This document shows, one piece after another, positions 36,001-44,201 of a stretch of DNA of 64,000 nt. The position numbers and the translations under genes were made by a program. The notes under the pieces are model-generated. The model had not been told where the DNA came from. It worked only from the letters and a program-made list of their open reading frames with translations, and did no database searches. How positions within the stretch are numbered: position 1 is the first letter of the stretch; each line of letters starts with the position of its first letter. The DNA is from Planctomycetaceae bacterium. GTDB lineage: Bacteria > Planctomycetota > Planctomycetia > Planctomycetales > Planctomycetaceae. The stretch covers positions 5,346,001-5,410,000 of the forward strand of contig CP051247.1 in NCBI GenBank assembly GCA_017795105.1. The letters are read 5' to 3'.

Positions 36001-36123
36001 GAATTCGAGAAGCAGATCAGCCCTCAGCAGATGGTCGATCTGATCTCGTTCCTGAAGAACTGGCGGTATCTGGCCGACGGAGTTCCCTTCGTCGACTCCA
36101 CAGCCGCGCCGGCCGGCAAGTAG
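33088..36123 (+). CDS. PVC-type membrane-bound dehydrogenase with HEAT repeats and haem-binding site
   Basis: A 1011-residue exported protein. Residues 1-27 form the signal peptide. Residues about 35-420 match the putative membrane-bound dehydrogenase domain (TIGR02604 type; beta-propeller): YEIRLAASEPAVIDPVHLTFDEQGRMWVVEMRDYPNG, KDGDGVYESATVFAD, MSFDEFGNRLICSNRN, GPDGSLYVLDMYRAVIEHP. Residues about 430-830 are helical repeats of HEAT type. Residues about 850-1000 are the haem-binding domain (TIGR02603 type) with CSICH at 873-877 and a distal conserved Met candidate (SFMPQEFEKQISPQQM). Likely oxidises a sugar or other carbon substrate in the periplasm; the substrate is not known. Confidence 0.93.
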   Translation: MNYAPTLLVSLIPAFLFHLLLPVANAGPLEPEAALGEFELREGYEIRLAASEPAVIDPVHLTFDEQGRMWVVEMRDYPNGPGEGEPPKSRIKILRDKDGDGVYESATVFADNLLFATSLLPWKDGAIVALSGAVEFMADTDGDDKADSREIWLTGFMEENPQLRANHPTIGPDGWIYLANGIRGGKVEVAHPAWPKLEEPIDLRGKDLRFNPHTGECEAVAGNGQFGMSFDEFGNRLICSNRNPCMQVMFDYGNLARQPKLRISSLIHDVSPSAADSKLAPLTGNWTTSNLHQGQFTAACGVLSAQTEALADATNESASDPGVKDTFIYACDPTANLVHRDAIEFRGSTLAARNPHQEHEFLASRDEWFRPVNCKLGPDGSLYVLDMYRAVIEHPQFMPDELKQRPDLTLGNDRGRIWRIARKDFNGGFDVPGELDRQQVLTWLKSENDWQQQTAWRLIVAENDPALAGEVAMWIDTEATPQEMNAALQVSELFNKLTADQLRTGLQHEDARVRVQYLAAVSRLAADPSFEIRTELGEDLLSCLQDSRGPVRFEAMLALQRIAPLSSKELNQVVNAVVEKGGDEWAIRAALLLTEEAQLPELLQFALKSPATKAELRSSLLTEAAGLLGIVNDSASIDRLLISLFDGEDSTSVEDTTVVLMGLGEGLRSRGQSVWKKLETVRSNGSVDEKLDAYVATLLEQAKPGSEESDRLTAIEMFEYLGGAEIHELLSDLVFDRTEAMNLRTAALRSLDGAGYSVSAEETEELISLIRQETPLMRRELVDFCLGDSSRTIALLETVQDGQLRFGEFAADQKTRLSRSRNEQIRKLYGELQASQTVASRESVLTAYRDVLTTAKLDRPTAIRGKELFKQQCSICHQIGDEGVRVGPDISDTRTKRPDELLVSILDPNRAIDNNYFSYTAVTLDGKIATGILAEETPHSITLKQSKGTSLTLSRGDIEEFGSNGTSFMPQEFEKQISPQQMVDLISFLKNWRYLADGVPFVDSTAAPAGK

Positions 36124-36141
36124 GTCGATTCGCTTTGCCAT

Positions 36142-36172
36142 ACCCTTCTCGGCTCTAAGGCCAGAGAAGGGT
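36142..36172. terminator. Inverted repeat between convergent genes
   Basis: Perfect arms ACCCTTCTC/GAGAAGGGT with an inner GGC/GCC pair, spanning the last codons of the glycerate kinase. There is no T-run, so the role as a terminator is uncertain. Confidence 0.35.
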
Positions 36173-37534
36173 GATGGTGAGGTCCATCACATTGGTGTGT
36201 GTGGGACCGATGCGGAGCAGGGAGTTGCATCGATCGAGCAGGGAATAGGCGTCGTGTCGCTGCAGATGGTCTTCGATGCACAGGCCAAGCTCGCTCGCAC
36301 GATGATGGACCTTGTAATCGGCGTAGCCTCCCGCGGCATCGGTCGGGCCGTCTTCTCCATCAGTCCCCCCTGCCAGAACGGTCAGTCGATCCGTCAGATC
36401 TGGATGGGCCCGCATCGCCAGAGCGGCGGCTAACGCCACTTCCTGATTGCGTCCCCCTTTCCCCGGAGTTTCGACATTCGCCAGGGAGACCGTCGTTTCT
36501 CCCCCGTGGAGGAAACAGACTGGCTGCCCGCCCGGACTCGTCTGAGCGGCCTGTTCGACAATGGCTTTTCCGAATTCGTCGGCCGGTCCCTGGTTTTCCG
36601 AACCGCAGATCTCGACGCGAAAGCCCAACTCTTCGGCTCGGGCCGCGGCGTAGCGGATTGCGCGGGCATTGTTCCCGATCACAATGTTTTCGACCGGCGG
36701 CGGTGTTCCTTCCAGACGATAATCGTGAGGACCATTGGCGAGGTAATGTTCTACTCGCGGAGGAATCTCGTTGATCAGGTACTTCCGGAGTACGACCAGA
36801 GCCGCAGTCGGCGAGCGGAAGGTTTCGACCGTCGGGCCAGAGGCGATCGTTTCGAGCGGGTCGCCAATCACGTCGGAGATGATCAGCGTGATCAGTTCCT
36901 GACCGCGAAAATGGCGAATCAATCCGCCCCCTTTGAGCTGCGACAGACAAGTCCGCACGAGGTTCAATTCCTCGATCGAGGCTCCGCGCCGGCTGAGTTG
37001 CTGTGTCACGCGGATCTTGTCATCGAGTGTGATTGCTTCGACCGGGGCCGGCAGAAGAGCGCTTCCTCCGCCGGAAATCAGTACCACGCAAAGGTCGAGC
37101 GGATCGGCCTGTTGAATCAGCTCGATAATTTTTTGCGTCCCCTCAACTCCTTCGGGCCGCGGTTCGTTCACGCCAGCCGGTCGGGCGGCATGACGGACGA
37201 TCGGGGAATCGATTGGTTTGCCCACGCAATCGGCGGGAACGTTGACCCAGCCTCGGACGCGTGTCTTCAGGAACTCATCCGGCAGGCGAGATTCGAGGCC
37301 GGCGACCATTCCCTGACCCGCTTTGCCCGCTCCGACGACGATGAGGTTGCGAAAGCTGTCGAGCGGAAACGCTTTGCAGCCGATTCGCAGGGCATCTCCG
37401 TCGAAGGTCATGGTTTCTTCCACTAGCCTTCGCGAATCAATCGCTTCCACTCCGGCTCGCCAGATGCGAGTGGCCAGACTGCGACGTTCGTCGGCACTGA
37501 TAAGCTGCGACACAGATATTCCCTTGCTGTTCAT
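36155..37534 (-). CDS. Glycerate 2-kinase (GckA/TtuD family)
   Basis: A 459-residue protein of the class II/III glycerate kinases (DUF4147 N-terminal plus MOFRL C-terminal domain). Key segments are NLIVVGAGKAGQGMVAGLESRLPD, CVVLISGGGSALLPAPVEAITLDDK, LSRRGASIEELNLVRTCLSQLKGGGLIRHF, LIISDVIGDPLETIASGPT, GGETTVSLANVETPGKGGRNQEVALAAAL and LAGGTDGEDGPTDAAGGYAD. The enzyme phosphorylates glycerate to 2-phosphoglycerate, feeding glycolysis. I use ATG 37534; a GTG four codons earlier is also possible. Its 3' end lies within a perfect 9-base inverted repeat (36142-36150 with 36164-36172), convergent to the dehydrogenase gene. Confidence 0.93.
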   Translation of the reverse strand: MNSKGISVSQLISADERRSLATRIWRAGVEAIDSRRLVEETMTFDGDALRIGCKAFPLDSFRNLIVVGAGKAGQGMVAGLESRLPDEFLKTRVRGWVNVPADCVGKPIDSPIVRHAARPAGVNEPRPEGVEGTQKIIELIQQADPLDLCVVLISGGGSALLPAPVEAITLDDKIRVTQQLSRRGASIEELNLVRTCLSQLKGGGLIRHFRGQELITLIISDVIGDPLETIASGPTVETFRSPTAALVVLRKYLINEIPPRVEHYLANGPHDYRLEGTPPPVENIVIGNNARAIRYAAARAEELGFRVEICGSENQGPADEFGKAIVEQAAQTSPGGQPVCFLHGGETTVSLANVETPGKGGRNQEVALAAALAMRAHPDLTDRLTVLAGGTDGEDGPTDAAGGYADYKVHHRASELGLCIEDHLQRHDAYSLLDRCNSLLRIGPTHTNVMDLTITLLWP

Positions 37535-37791
37535 GATGAGTTTCACGGTTGATCCGGATTGTACCGGTTAGGTAAGGCTCATGAGAACAGAGGTCCGCCC
37601 CGCCTCTGCGGTTCGTGACACTCACTGGGGCGGTTTTTGATGCGATTTCGTCGACGAAAAAAGGTCGGCATTGCATTTTCCCGGGAGGCGGACCACATTA
37701 TACCTCGCACTCAAAGGCTTTCTGTCACGCGGGTTTCCGCCGAGACCCGTGTCATTGAACCAGTTATGAGAAATCTCTGAAGGAACTCCGC

Positions 37792-38619
37792 ATGTTGTTC
37801 TCCGGTCTGCGTCGGTCTGCTGGATTTGTTGTGCTCGCAGCCACGCTGTTCCTGGGGACCCTCGCCAGTCAGGCGGCGGCCCAGGGGCTTGTCTGGAATC
37901 TGCCGGAATCCGGTACCGCCGTTCGTTACAGCGGAGAATACCGTCAGGTTACGTTCCGGCCTCAGAGTGATCTGGGGGATATCTCGCTGCAATGGCAACG
38001 CGTCCTGGAGATTCGCTGTCTCGATCGAGAAATGGCCGAATTTGAAGGCGAAAACGTTTCCTGTGTCTGGCTCGAATATGAAGTCACCACCGGCCAGCAG
38101 GTCGATGGCGTCCTGGAATCAGGACCGGGGGCCACTCGAATCTACAAGGTTCTCGTGCCAGAATCGGCCATCAATGGTCTCGAGTTCTTCCGGGCCGATG
38201 TTCCTCACGCCTTTGTTCCGGTCGTAAAGGGCTTTCAGAAGATCGGCGATCGCGATGCCGAACCGTTCGCTCTCCCGGTGCTGCAGGTCTTTCCGCTGCT
38301 ATCCCAGGTGTTGCTGAACGAGCATTTGACGGTGGCAGGGGAAGAAACCGTGAATGTTACCGCCGGTGAATATGACTGCCAGCGAGTCGATTGCCAGACG
38401 AATATCGAGGACCTCAGTTCCCGTGTGACGAATTTCTCTCAGGTCTGGGTCTCCGACGCGATGCCGTTGGGTACTGTACAATGGAAAGTTCGGATCGACA
38501 GAGAAGTCAAAACTGAAGGAGACAAACGAGACGAATTCCAGAAACGCTCAGAGATCACGATCGACATGCAGGCCGTCGAGATCCTGAATGACGCCGTCTC
38601 TAAATTGAACATGCAGTAA
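37792..38619 (+). CDS. Secreted protein of unknown function
   Basis: A 275-residue product with GAAGGA upstream of ATG 37792. Signal peptide MLFSGLRRSAGFVVLAATLFLGTLASQAAAQ, mature part near residue 32. The body is beta-rich and Trp/Tyr-containing (GLVWNLPESGTAVRYSGEYRQVTFRP, VSCVWLEYEVTTGQQVDGVLESGPGATRIYKVLVPE, AGEYDCQRVDCQTNIEDLSS). It resembles planctomycete proteins of unknown function that recall lipoprotein-type beta domains. Two Cys in the second half may form a disulfide. A clean terminator follows, so it is a single-gene unit. Confidence 0.75.
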   Translation: MLFSGLRRSAGFVVLAATLFLGTLASQAAAQGLVWNLPESGTAVRYSGEYRQVTFRPQSDLGDISLQWQRVLEIRCLDREMAEFEGENVSCVWLEYEVTTGQQVDGVLESGPGATRIYKVLVPESAINGLEFFRADVPHAFVPVVKGFQKIGDRDAEPFALPVLQVFPLLSQVLLNEHLTVAGEETVNVTAGEYDCQRVDCQTNIEDLSSRVTNFSQVWVSDAMPLGTVQWKVRIDREVKTEGDKRDEFQKRSEITIDMQAVEILNDAVSKLNMQ

Positions 38620-38651
38620 TCGCCGGCAGGTTCCAGCGAGAAACCAGTCAG

Positions 38652-38681
38652 AATCGACTCCCTTCCGGAGTCGATTTTTTT
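38652..38681 (+). terminator. Intrinsic terminator after the secreted protein gene
   Basis: Ten-base stem AATCGACTCC/GGAGTCGATT (38652-38661 with 38667-38676), five-base loop, followed by five T (38677-38681). Confidence 0.9.
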
Positions 38682-38900
38682 ATGCGCGAAAGAAACGGCG
38701 GCGGCCCGGCTCGCTTCTGAACCGCTGGCTCATCTGTTGGTTTGTGTACGGAATTTCATTGGAGGTCCGCGTCAATTGGCGAATATGAGACATATCCAAC
38801 CATGCACTGCTGGACGATGAAAGAATTGGAGACGGACACCTCTTCAACACGTCACATCTCAGGTTAGCTCCATCTTTCATTCTGAAAGAACCAAGTAACG

Positions 38901-39617
38901 ATGATTCAAGCGGGAACCAATCGATTTCTCACCAGTACTAACTCGACTCTAGATAATTTCCCTTCTCAGCAGATTGCCCATCCCACCGCTCTTCTTTTTC
39001 CGCAGCATCCCTTCGTGGCCGAAGCACTGACGCGCGCCTTCCGGGACGCAAACTGCGGTGTGGAAAATGTCGATGCGATGCTCGCGGAAGAGTCATTTCA
39101 CGATTTCAGCGACAGACGAGTTCTGGCGGTTGTCGATCCTGAAGATCACCCTGCGCACACCCGGCGATTGCTGGAGCGGTTGTCCGAGCATCGCGTGCCG
39201 TTTGTGCTGCTCGCCCGCAATTTCAAATCTTCGTGGCTCAGTTGGGCCATCCAGTACCGGGCCCGGGGGTGCATCTCCCTGAACAACACTCCAGATGAGA
39301 TCGTCTCGATTGTCGAGAGTCTTCTCGATGGTCGCATCAAGCAGTACTGGGCCTTTGAAGTGCGACGGCAGCTCGATGTGAGTGGCTCGAGACTCAAGCT
39401 CAATGCCGATGCCATCGAAACGGTGCTCACGCAGCGACAGCTCGAAGTCTTCATCCACCTCGCAGAAGGGAAGACGGTCAAAGAAGTGGCCCGCGAAATG
39501 AAGCTGTCGCAGAAATCGGTCGACAGTCACAAGTATCGCATCATGCAACGACTGCAGCTTCATGATCGCGTGCATCTGTCCCGTCTGGCGATTCGAGAAG
39601 GTTACATCGACGCCTGA
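38901..39617 (+). CDS. LuxR-type DNA-binding regulator with degenerate receiver
   Basis: A 238-residue protein: receiver-like alpha/beta domain (about 28-145) plus a LuxR/GerE helix-turn-helix (about 173-233; LTQRQLEVFIHLAEGKTVKEVAREMKLSQKSVDSHKYRIMQRL), close to NarL/FixJ proteins. The receiver is unusual. The acidic pair DD becomes PQ (34-35, LLFPQHPFVAEAL); the phospho-Asp position Asp79 (VLAVVDPEDH) remains, but the conserved Thr and Lys positions read Ala/Arg and Leu/Asn. It is probably not controlled by ordinary phosphorylation. No sensor kinase adjoins it. A bidirectional terminator follows. Confidence 0.88.
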   Translation: MIQAGTNRFLTSTNSTLDNFPSQQIAHPTALLFPQHPFVAEALTRAFRDANCGVENVDAMLAEESFHDFSDRRVLAVVDPEDHPAHTRRLLERLSEHRVPFVLLARNFKSSWLSWAIQYRARGCISLNNTPDEIVSIVESLLDGRIKQYWAFEVRRQLDVSGSRLKLNADAIETVLTQRQLEVFIHLAEGKTVKEVAREMKLSQKSVDSHKYRIMQRLQLHDRVHLSRLAIREGYIDA

Positions 39618-39620
39618 ACG

Positions 39621-39659
39621 AAAAAACTCCGCAGCTCTGATAGTCGGCTGCGGAGTTTT
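39621..39659. terminator. Bidirectional terminator
   Basis: Arms AAAACTCCGCAGC/GCTGCGGAGTTTT (39623-39635 with 39647-39659), with A-run and T-run on the two sides. It lies between the LuxR-type gene (+) and ilvC (-). Confidence 0.8.
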
Positions 39660-39810
39660 CGGTTGTCGTGATGTTCGAAGCTGGAAGACAGCATCGAAGA
39701 AGTCGTCTTAGAGCAGTTTAATTCAAGCTAAGACCGTTCCGTCCGCGAAAGATGCAGCGTTTTCACGCCAATCAACTCTCATTCGCGGACATACGGTAGA
39801 GCGATCCGCT

Positions 39811-40815
<1,005 letters not shown>

Positions 40816-40891
40816 GTTGTGTTAGGCTTTCAGATACTGGAAGAAGAACGACTGTGGTGTCGAAATTGTGGGTTCAGGGGGACGAAAAAGC

Positions 40892-41416
40892 TTAGACCGG
40901 GGTGCTGACCGACTCGCGGTCCCGCACGGCTGTCAATTCAATATTCTCGCGAGTCAGAGCGATCCGACCGGTGCGAACCAGTTCGATGATGCCGAACGGG
41001 CGCATCACGTCGATGAAGGCGGCGATTTTCGATTCCGGGCCCGAAATCTCGATCATCACCTGGTGCGGCTGCACGTCGACGATCTTTCCACGGAAGATCT
41101 CGACCAGCTCCTTGACCTGCGTCATGGAGGTGCCTTCCGTGCGGACCTTGATCAGCATCAGGTCGCGCTCGACGTAGTTTCGCTTGGAGAAATCGATGAC
41201 CTGGACCACGGTTACGATCTTCTCGAGCTGCTTGCGGACCTGGTCGAGGACCCGGTCATCGCCGCTGACCACGAAGGTCATCCGCGAAAATTCAGGAATG
41301 TCGGTCTCGCCGACAGCCAGACTCTCGATGTTGAACGCTCGCGAAGCCAGCATTCCGGAAATGTGCGCCAGAACGCCGGGCTGGTTCATCACCAGAGCCG
41401 ATAACACATGTTTCAT
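40892..41416 (-). CDS. ilvN: Acetolactate synthase small (regulatory) subunit
   Basis: The small subunit binds Val and activates the catalytic subunit of acetolactate synthase. The 174-residue product has an N-terminal ACT domain (KHVLSALVMNQPGVLAHISGMLASRAFNIESLAVGETD) and the C-terminal domain with ILIKVRTEG-like LMLIKVRTEGTSMTQVKELVEIFRGKIVDV and GIIELVRTGRIALTRE. Same strand and just upstream of ilvC. The catalytic subunit ilvB, which usually comes first, is not upstream of it here: 440 bases without a gene separate it from the divergent ABC transporter. Confidence 0.95.
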   Translation of the reverse strand: MKHVLSALVMNQPGVLAHISGMLASRAFNIESLAVGETDIPEFSRMTFVVSGDDRVLDQVRKQLEKIVTVVQVIDFSKRNYVERDLMLIKVRTEGTSMTQVKELVEIFRGKIVDVQPHQVMIEISGPESKIAAFIDVMRPFGIIELVRTGRIALTRENIELTAVRDRESVSTPV

Positions 41417-41855
41417 AGGAAATCTCGTCCGAATTCAGAGGGGAGCGACGGTCCACATCACTCCGATTGCCTGGGAGAGCGGAGACCGGGAGCGTACATC
41501 GCGCCTCGGGTTCTCGCTACAAATGCCAATGGCTGTCAGGACACAGCGAAAGCAATTCGGGCTCAGTCTAACCACTGGAAAAACGATTCTCAACTGGCCG
41601 ATCAACCGCCCGCCGTCGAAAACCGGTATTTCCTGCAGCCGTAGCCGAACACTCGACGTCAACGTCCCGTTAAGGCGTCTCTCGGGCTGACAGATCGGAT
41701 GTCGCCGATGCGACGTGGTCGGGATTTGCGGCAGGATCCCGTCATCCGAGCCAACGCATTGACTGATCTTGGCGTAGACCTCGATAACTGGACCCGATTC
41801 GATATGATTCCCAGCCGGACCTGCTGATTCGAGTTTCAACCCCCGAGGCCACCGC
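41417..41855. other. 440-base divergent region, ilvN / ABC transporter
   Basis: Probably carries the promoters of both operons. I see no leader peptide rich in branched-chain codons, no T-box and no terminator/antiterminator pair on either strand. Confidence 0.4.
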
Positions 41856-42530
41856 ATGTCGCTGAAACTGATCTCGATCCACAAGAGCTACAAGGAACCG
41901 AGCGGGGAGAACCTGCCCGTCCTCGATGTTCCCGAATTCGAGCTGAAAACAGGAGAACAAGCCGCTCTGGTTGGCTCCAGTGGCGGTGGCAAGACGACAC
42001 TGCTGAACATTATCTCCGGCATCACCACGCCCGACTCGGGGCAGGTACTGATTGACAACGTCGAAATCACCCGGTTGCCCGAAGCCGCTCGCGATCGCTT
42101 CCGAGCCGAGCGAATCGGCTTCGTCTATCAGACCTTCAATCTCCTCCCGGCTTTCAGTGCATTCGAGAACGTTCTGCTGGGAATGAGCTTTGCCCGGGGC
42201 CGTGCTGATCGTAAGCATGCGAAGGAACTGCTGGAAAAAGTCGGTCTGGGACACCGCCTCAGTCATCGCCCCGGTCAACTTTCGGTGGGCGAACAGCAGC
42301 GGGTTTCGATCGCCCGGGCTCTGGCGAATCGCCCGAGCCTGATGCTGGCCGATGAGCCGACGGCGAGCGTCGATCCGGCCAACCAGGATAAGATTCTCGA
42401 TCTGATTCAAAGTATGTGCCGCGAGCATAACGTCTCGCTGCTGCTGGTCACCCACGCTCCCGAAATCGCTCAGCGATTTGATCGCGTCGTTCAGCTGGCC
42501 GAATTCAATCAGGTCCTGCAGAAGACATAG
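41856..42530 (+). CDS. ABC transporter ATPase (LolD/MacB-like)
   Basis: A 224-residue ATPase of normal length. Walker A GSSGGGKTT at 40-48, QTFNLLPAFSAFENVLLGM (Q-loop region), signature LSVGEQQR near 141, Walker B LMLADEPTASVDP with the catalytic Glu, and the H-loop LVTHAPE. It forms a two-gene unit with the FtsX-like permease that begins 56 bases after its stop. This class uses mechanotransmission to move lipoproteins, peptides or drugs without a pore through the membrane. Substrate unknown. Confidence 0.94.
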   Translation: MSLKLISIHKSYKEPSGENLPVLDVPEFELKTGEQAALVGSSGGGKTTLLNIISGITTPDSGQVLIDNVEITRLPEAARDRFRAERIGFVYQTFNLLPAFSAFENVLLGMSFARGRADRKHAKELLEKVGLGHRLSHRPGQLSVGEQQRVSIARALANRPSLMLADEPTASVDPANQDKILDLIQSMCREHNVSLLLVTHAPEIAQRFDRVVQLAEFNQVLQKT

Positions 42531-42586
42531 TTTGCACCGCCGACCTTCTTCATCTTCCTTCCTTCTGTCACGGTCTGCCTGCTCCC

Positions 42587-43957
42587 ATGAATCTGTTTAA
42601 CATCGCTCTCAAAAGTATTCGTCAGCGACTGCTCGCGTCGTCTCTTACTGCTCTGAGTGTCGCCCTTGGCGTGGCGTTGATGATCGCCGTACTCGTGGCC
42701 AATAAAATTGTCACGCAGTCGTTCGACCTGCAGCGGATTGGGTACGATCTGGTTGTCGGCCCCAAAGGGAGCGAGCTCGATCTGGTGCTCAATACGATCT
42801 TCCGCATCACGCCACCAATTGAGAACCTGCCGTGGCGGTATTACGACGAAGTCAAAGAGAACAAACACATCGGCGTCGCGATTCCGATTGCTCTCGGCGA
42901 TTCGACGGAAGAAGGGGGCTTTCCGATTCTCGGTACGACTGTCGAATACTTTGATGTTGAGTATGCCGAGGGCAAACGGTTTCAGATTCATAAAGACGAC
43001 TCCTGGCCACGCGGCAAATGGGAGTCCGTCATTGGAGCAACGGTCGCACGAGTCAACGGCTGGAAAGTTGGCGATGAGTTTCAGATGGTACACGGCGGTC
43101 AGGACGACCACGTTCACGAGGAGAAGTTCAAAATCGTCGGGATCCTGGCACCGACCGGCACGCCGAACGATCGCACCGTGTTCGTGAACCTGACCGGTTT
43201 CTTCGCCATTGCCGGACATGAGAAGCCCGTCGAAGAAGCTATTGCTCGCGAAGCTGAGTTCTTTGGGGAAACCGTCGAGCAGGTTCGTGCCTACCACGCC
43301 GATGACCTGAAAGAATTGGCGGCTCATGCCGACCACGATCATACCGGCCACGACCATGCTCATCACGATCACCCGACGCCCAGTCTGCAGAGGGAAGTCA
43401 CCGCCATCCTGGTGCGAATGAAAGAAGACCCGAAGCGGCCCACGCTGGCCCAGTCGCGGGCCATCGAATTTGCCGCTCAGTTGAGGGAAGGCTTCAAAGC
43501 TCAGGCCGTCAATCCAATCCGCCCAATGCAGCGGCTCATGAACAATCTCGTCGGCAACGTGCGGATGATTTTGCTGTATCTGACCGCGATTATCATCGTC
43601 GTCTCCGGCATCAGCATCTTCGTGAGCATCTATAACTCGATGTCCGAGCGGAAGCGGGAAATCGCCATCATGCGAGCTCTGGGAGCGGACCGGATGCAGG
43701 TCTTCTCGATCATCCTGACCGAGTCGATCATTCTTTGTCTGATCGGCGGCCTGGTTGGCATTCTGCTGGGGCACGGGCTGATCATCGCCGCCGCCCCGAT
43801 CGTGACTGCCCGCACGGGTCTGGTGATCGATCCGCTCATCTTCGAACCTCTTGAGCTGACACTGATCCCCATCATGATCGGCCTCGCCGCCCTCGTCGGC
43901 TTCATCCCCGGCCTCACCGCCTACCGCACCGACGTCGCCGAAAACCTTTCGAGCTAG
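42587..43957 (+). CDS. ABC transporter permease, FtsX/MacB type, with His-rich loop
   Basis: A 456-residue permease with the MacB topology: TM1 (LASSLTALSVALGVALMIAVLVANKI), a large periplasmic domain (about 45-330) and three C-terminal helices ending in the FtsX signature region (SIYNSMSERKREIAIMRALGADRMQVFSIILTES). Within the periplasmic domain, residues 247-263 form a His/Asp-rich stretch (HADHDHTGHDHAHHDHP), typical of metal-binding loops in Zn2+ or Cu+ handling proteins. This suggests metal sensing or binding, which is inference. It follows the ATPase in the same operon and ends near a repeat hairpin. Confidence 0.92.
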   Translation: MNLFNIALKSIRQRLLASSLTALSVALGVALMIAVLVANKIVTQSFDLQRIGYDLVVGPKGSELDLVLNTIFRITPPIENLPWRYYDEVKENKHIGVAIPIALGDSTEEGGFPILGTTVEYFDVEYAEGKRFQIHKDDSWPRGKWESVIGATVARVNGWKVGDEFQMVHGGQDDHVHEEKFKIVGILAPTGTPNDRTVFVNLTGFFAIAGHEKPVEEAIAREAEFFGETVEQVRAYHADDLKELAAHADHDHTGHDHAHHDHPTPSLQREVTAILVRMKEDPKRPTLAQSRAIEFAAQLREGFKAQAVNPIRPMQRLMNNLVGNVRMILLYLTAIIIVVSGISIFVSIYNSMSERKREIAIMRALGADRMQVFSIILTESIILCLIGGLVGILLGHGLIIAAAPIVTARTGLVIDPLIFEPLELTLIPIMIGLAALVGFIPGLTAYRTDVAENLSS

Positions 43958-43994
43958 ACGCCCCAGCCACGTCGGCAGCATTCCAATCCTAACC

Positions 43995-44042
43995 CGAAGC
44001 GTCAAAGAGGGAGATGCGTCCTCCTCCCTCGCTGACGCTTCG
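43995..44042. repeat. Long imperfect palindrome (CGAAGCGTCA family)
   Basis: Arms CGAAGCGTCAAAGAGGGAG and CTCCCTCGCTGACGCTTCG pair over about 19 positions with two mismatches around a ten-base centre. It lies just after the permease. Its sequence differs from the other repeat families here. Confidence 0.7.
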
Positions 44043-44054
44043 CGCGATTCCATC

Positions 44055-44198
44055 GTAGCGGCGGCATCCTGCCGCCGAAGGGACGTCTTTGGCAGAGAAC
44101 CCGCGAGTTCTGTCACGGCACTTGAGTGCGGGACATTCAACGGCGATTCACGCCATCGCTGCAGTCACACGCATTCGGCGGCAAGATGCCGCCGGTAC
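44055..44198. repeat. REPIN-like element B
   Basis: Left: GTAG foot 44055-44058 then CGGCGGCA-TCC-TGCCGCCG at 44059-44077. Right: CGGCGGCA-AGA-TGCCGCCG at 44176-44194 then GTAC at 44195-44198. Same family and same layout as element A; ends four bases before the stop codon of the SMI1 gene. Confidence 0.8.
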
Positions 44199-44201
44199 GA
44201 G

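Noticed and set aside
37595..37638. Inverted repeat CCGCCCC/GGGGCGG followed by five T on the plus strand
   Set aside because: The 25-base loop and the lack of a plus-strand gene ending before it make a terminator role unlikely; probably chance.
42509..44140. 543-codon minus-strand frame opposite the ABC permease
   Set aside because: Antisense shadow of the permease codon pattern; the sense protein is well supported.
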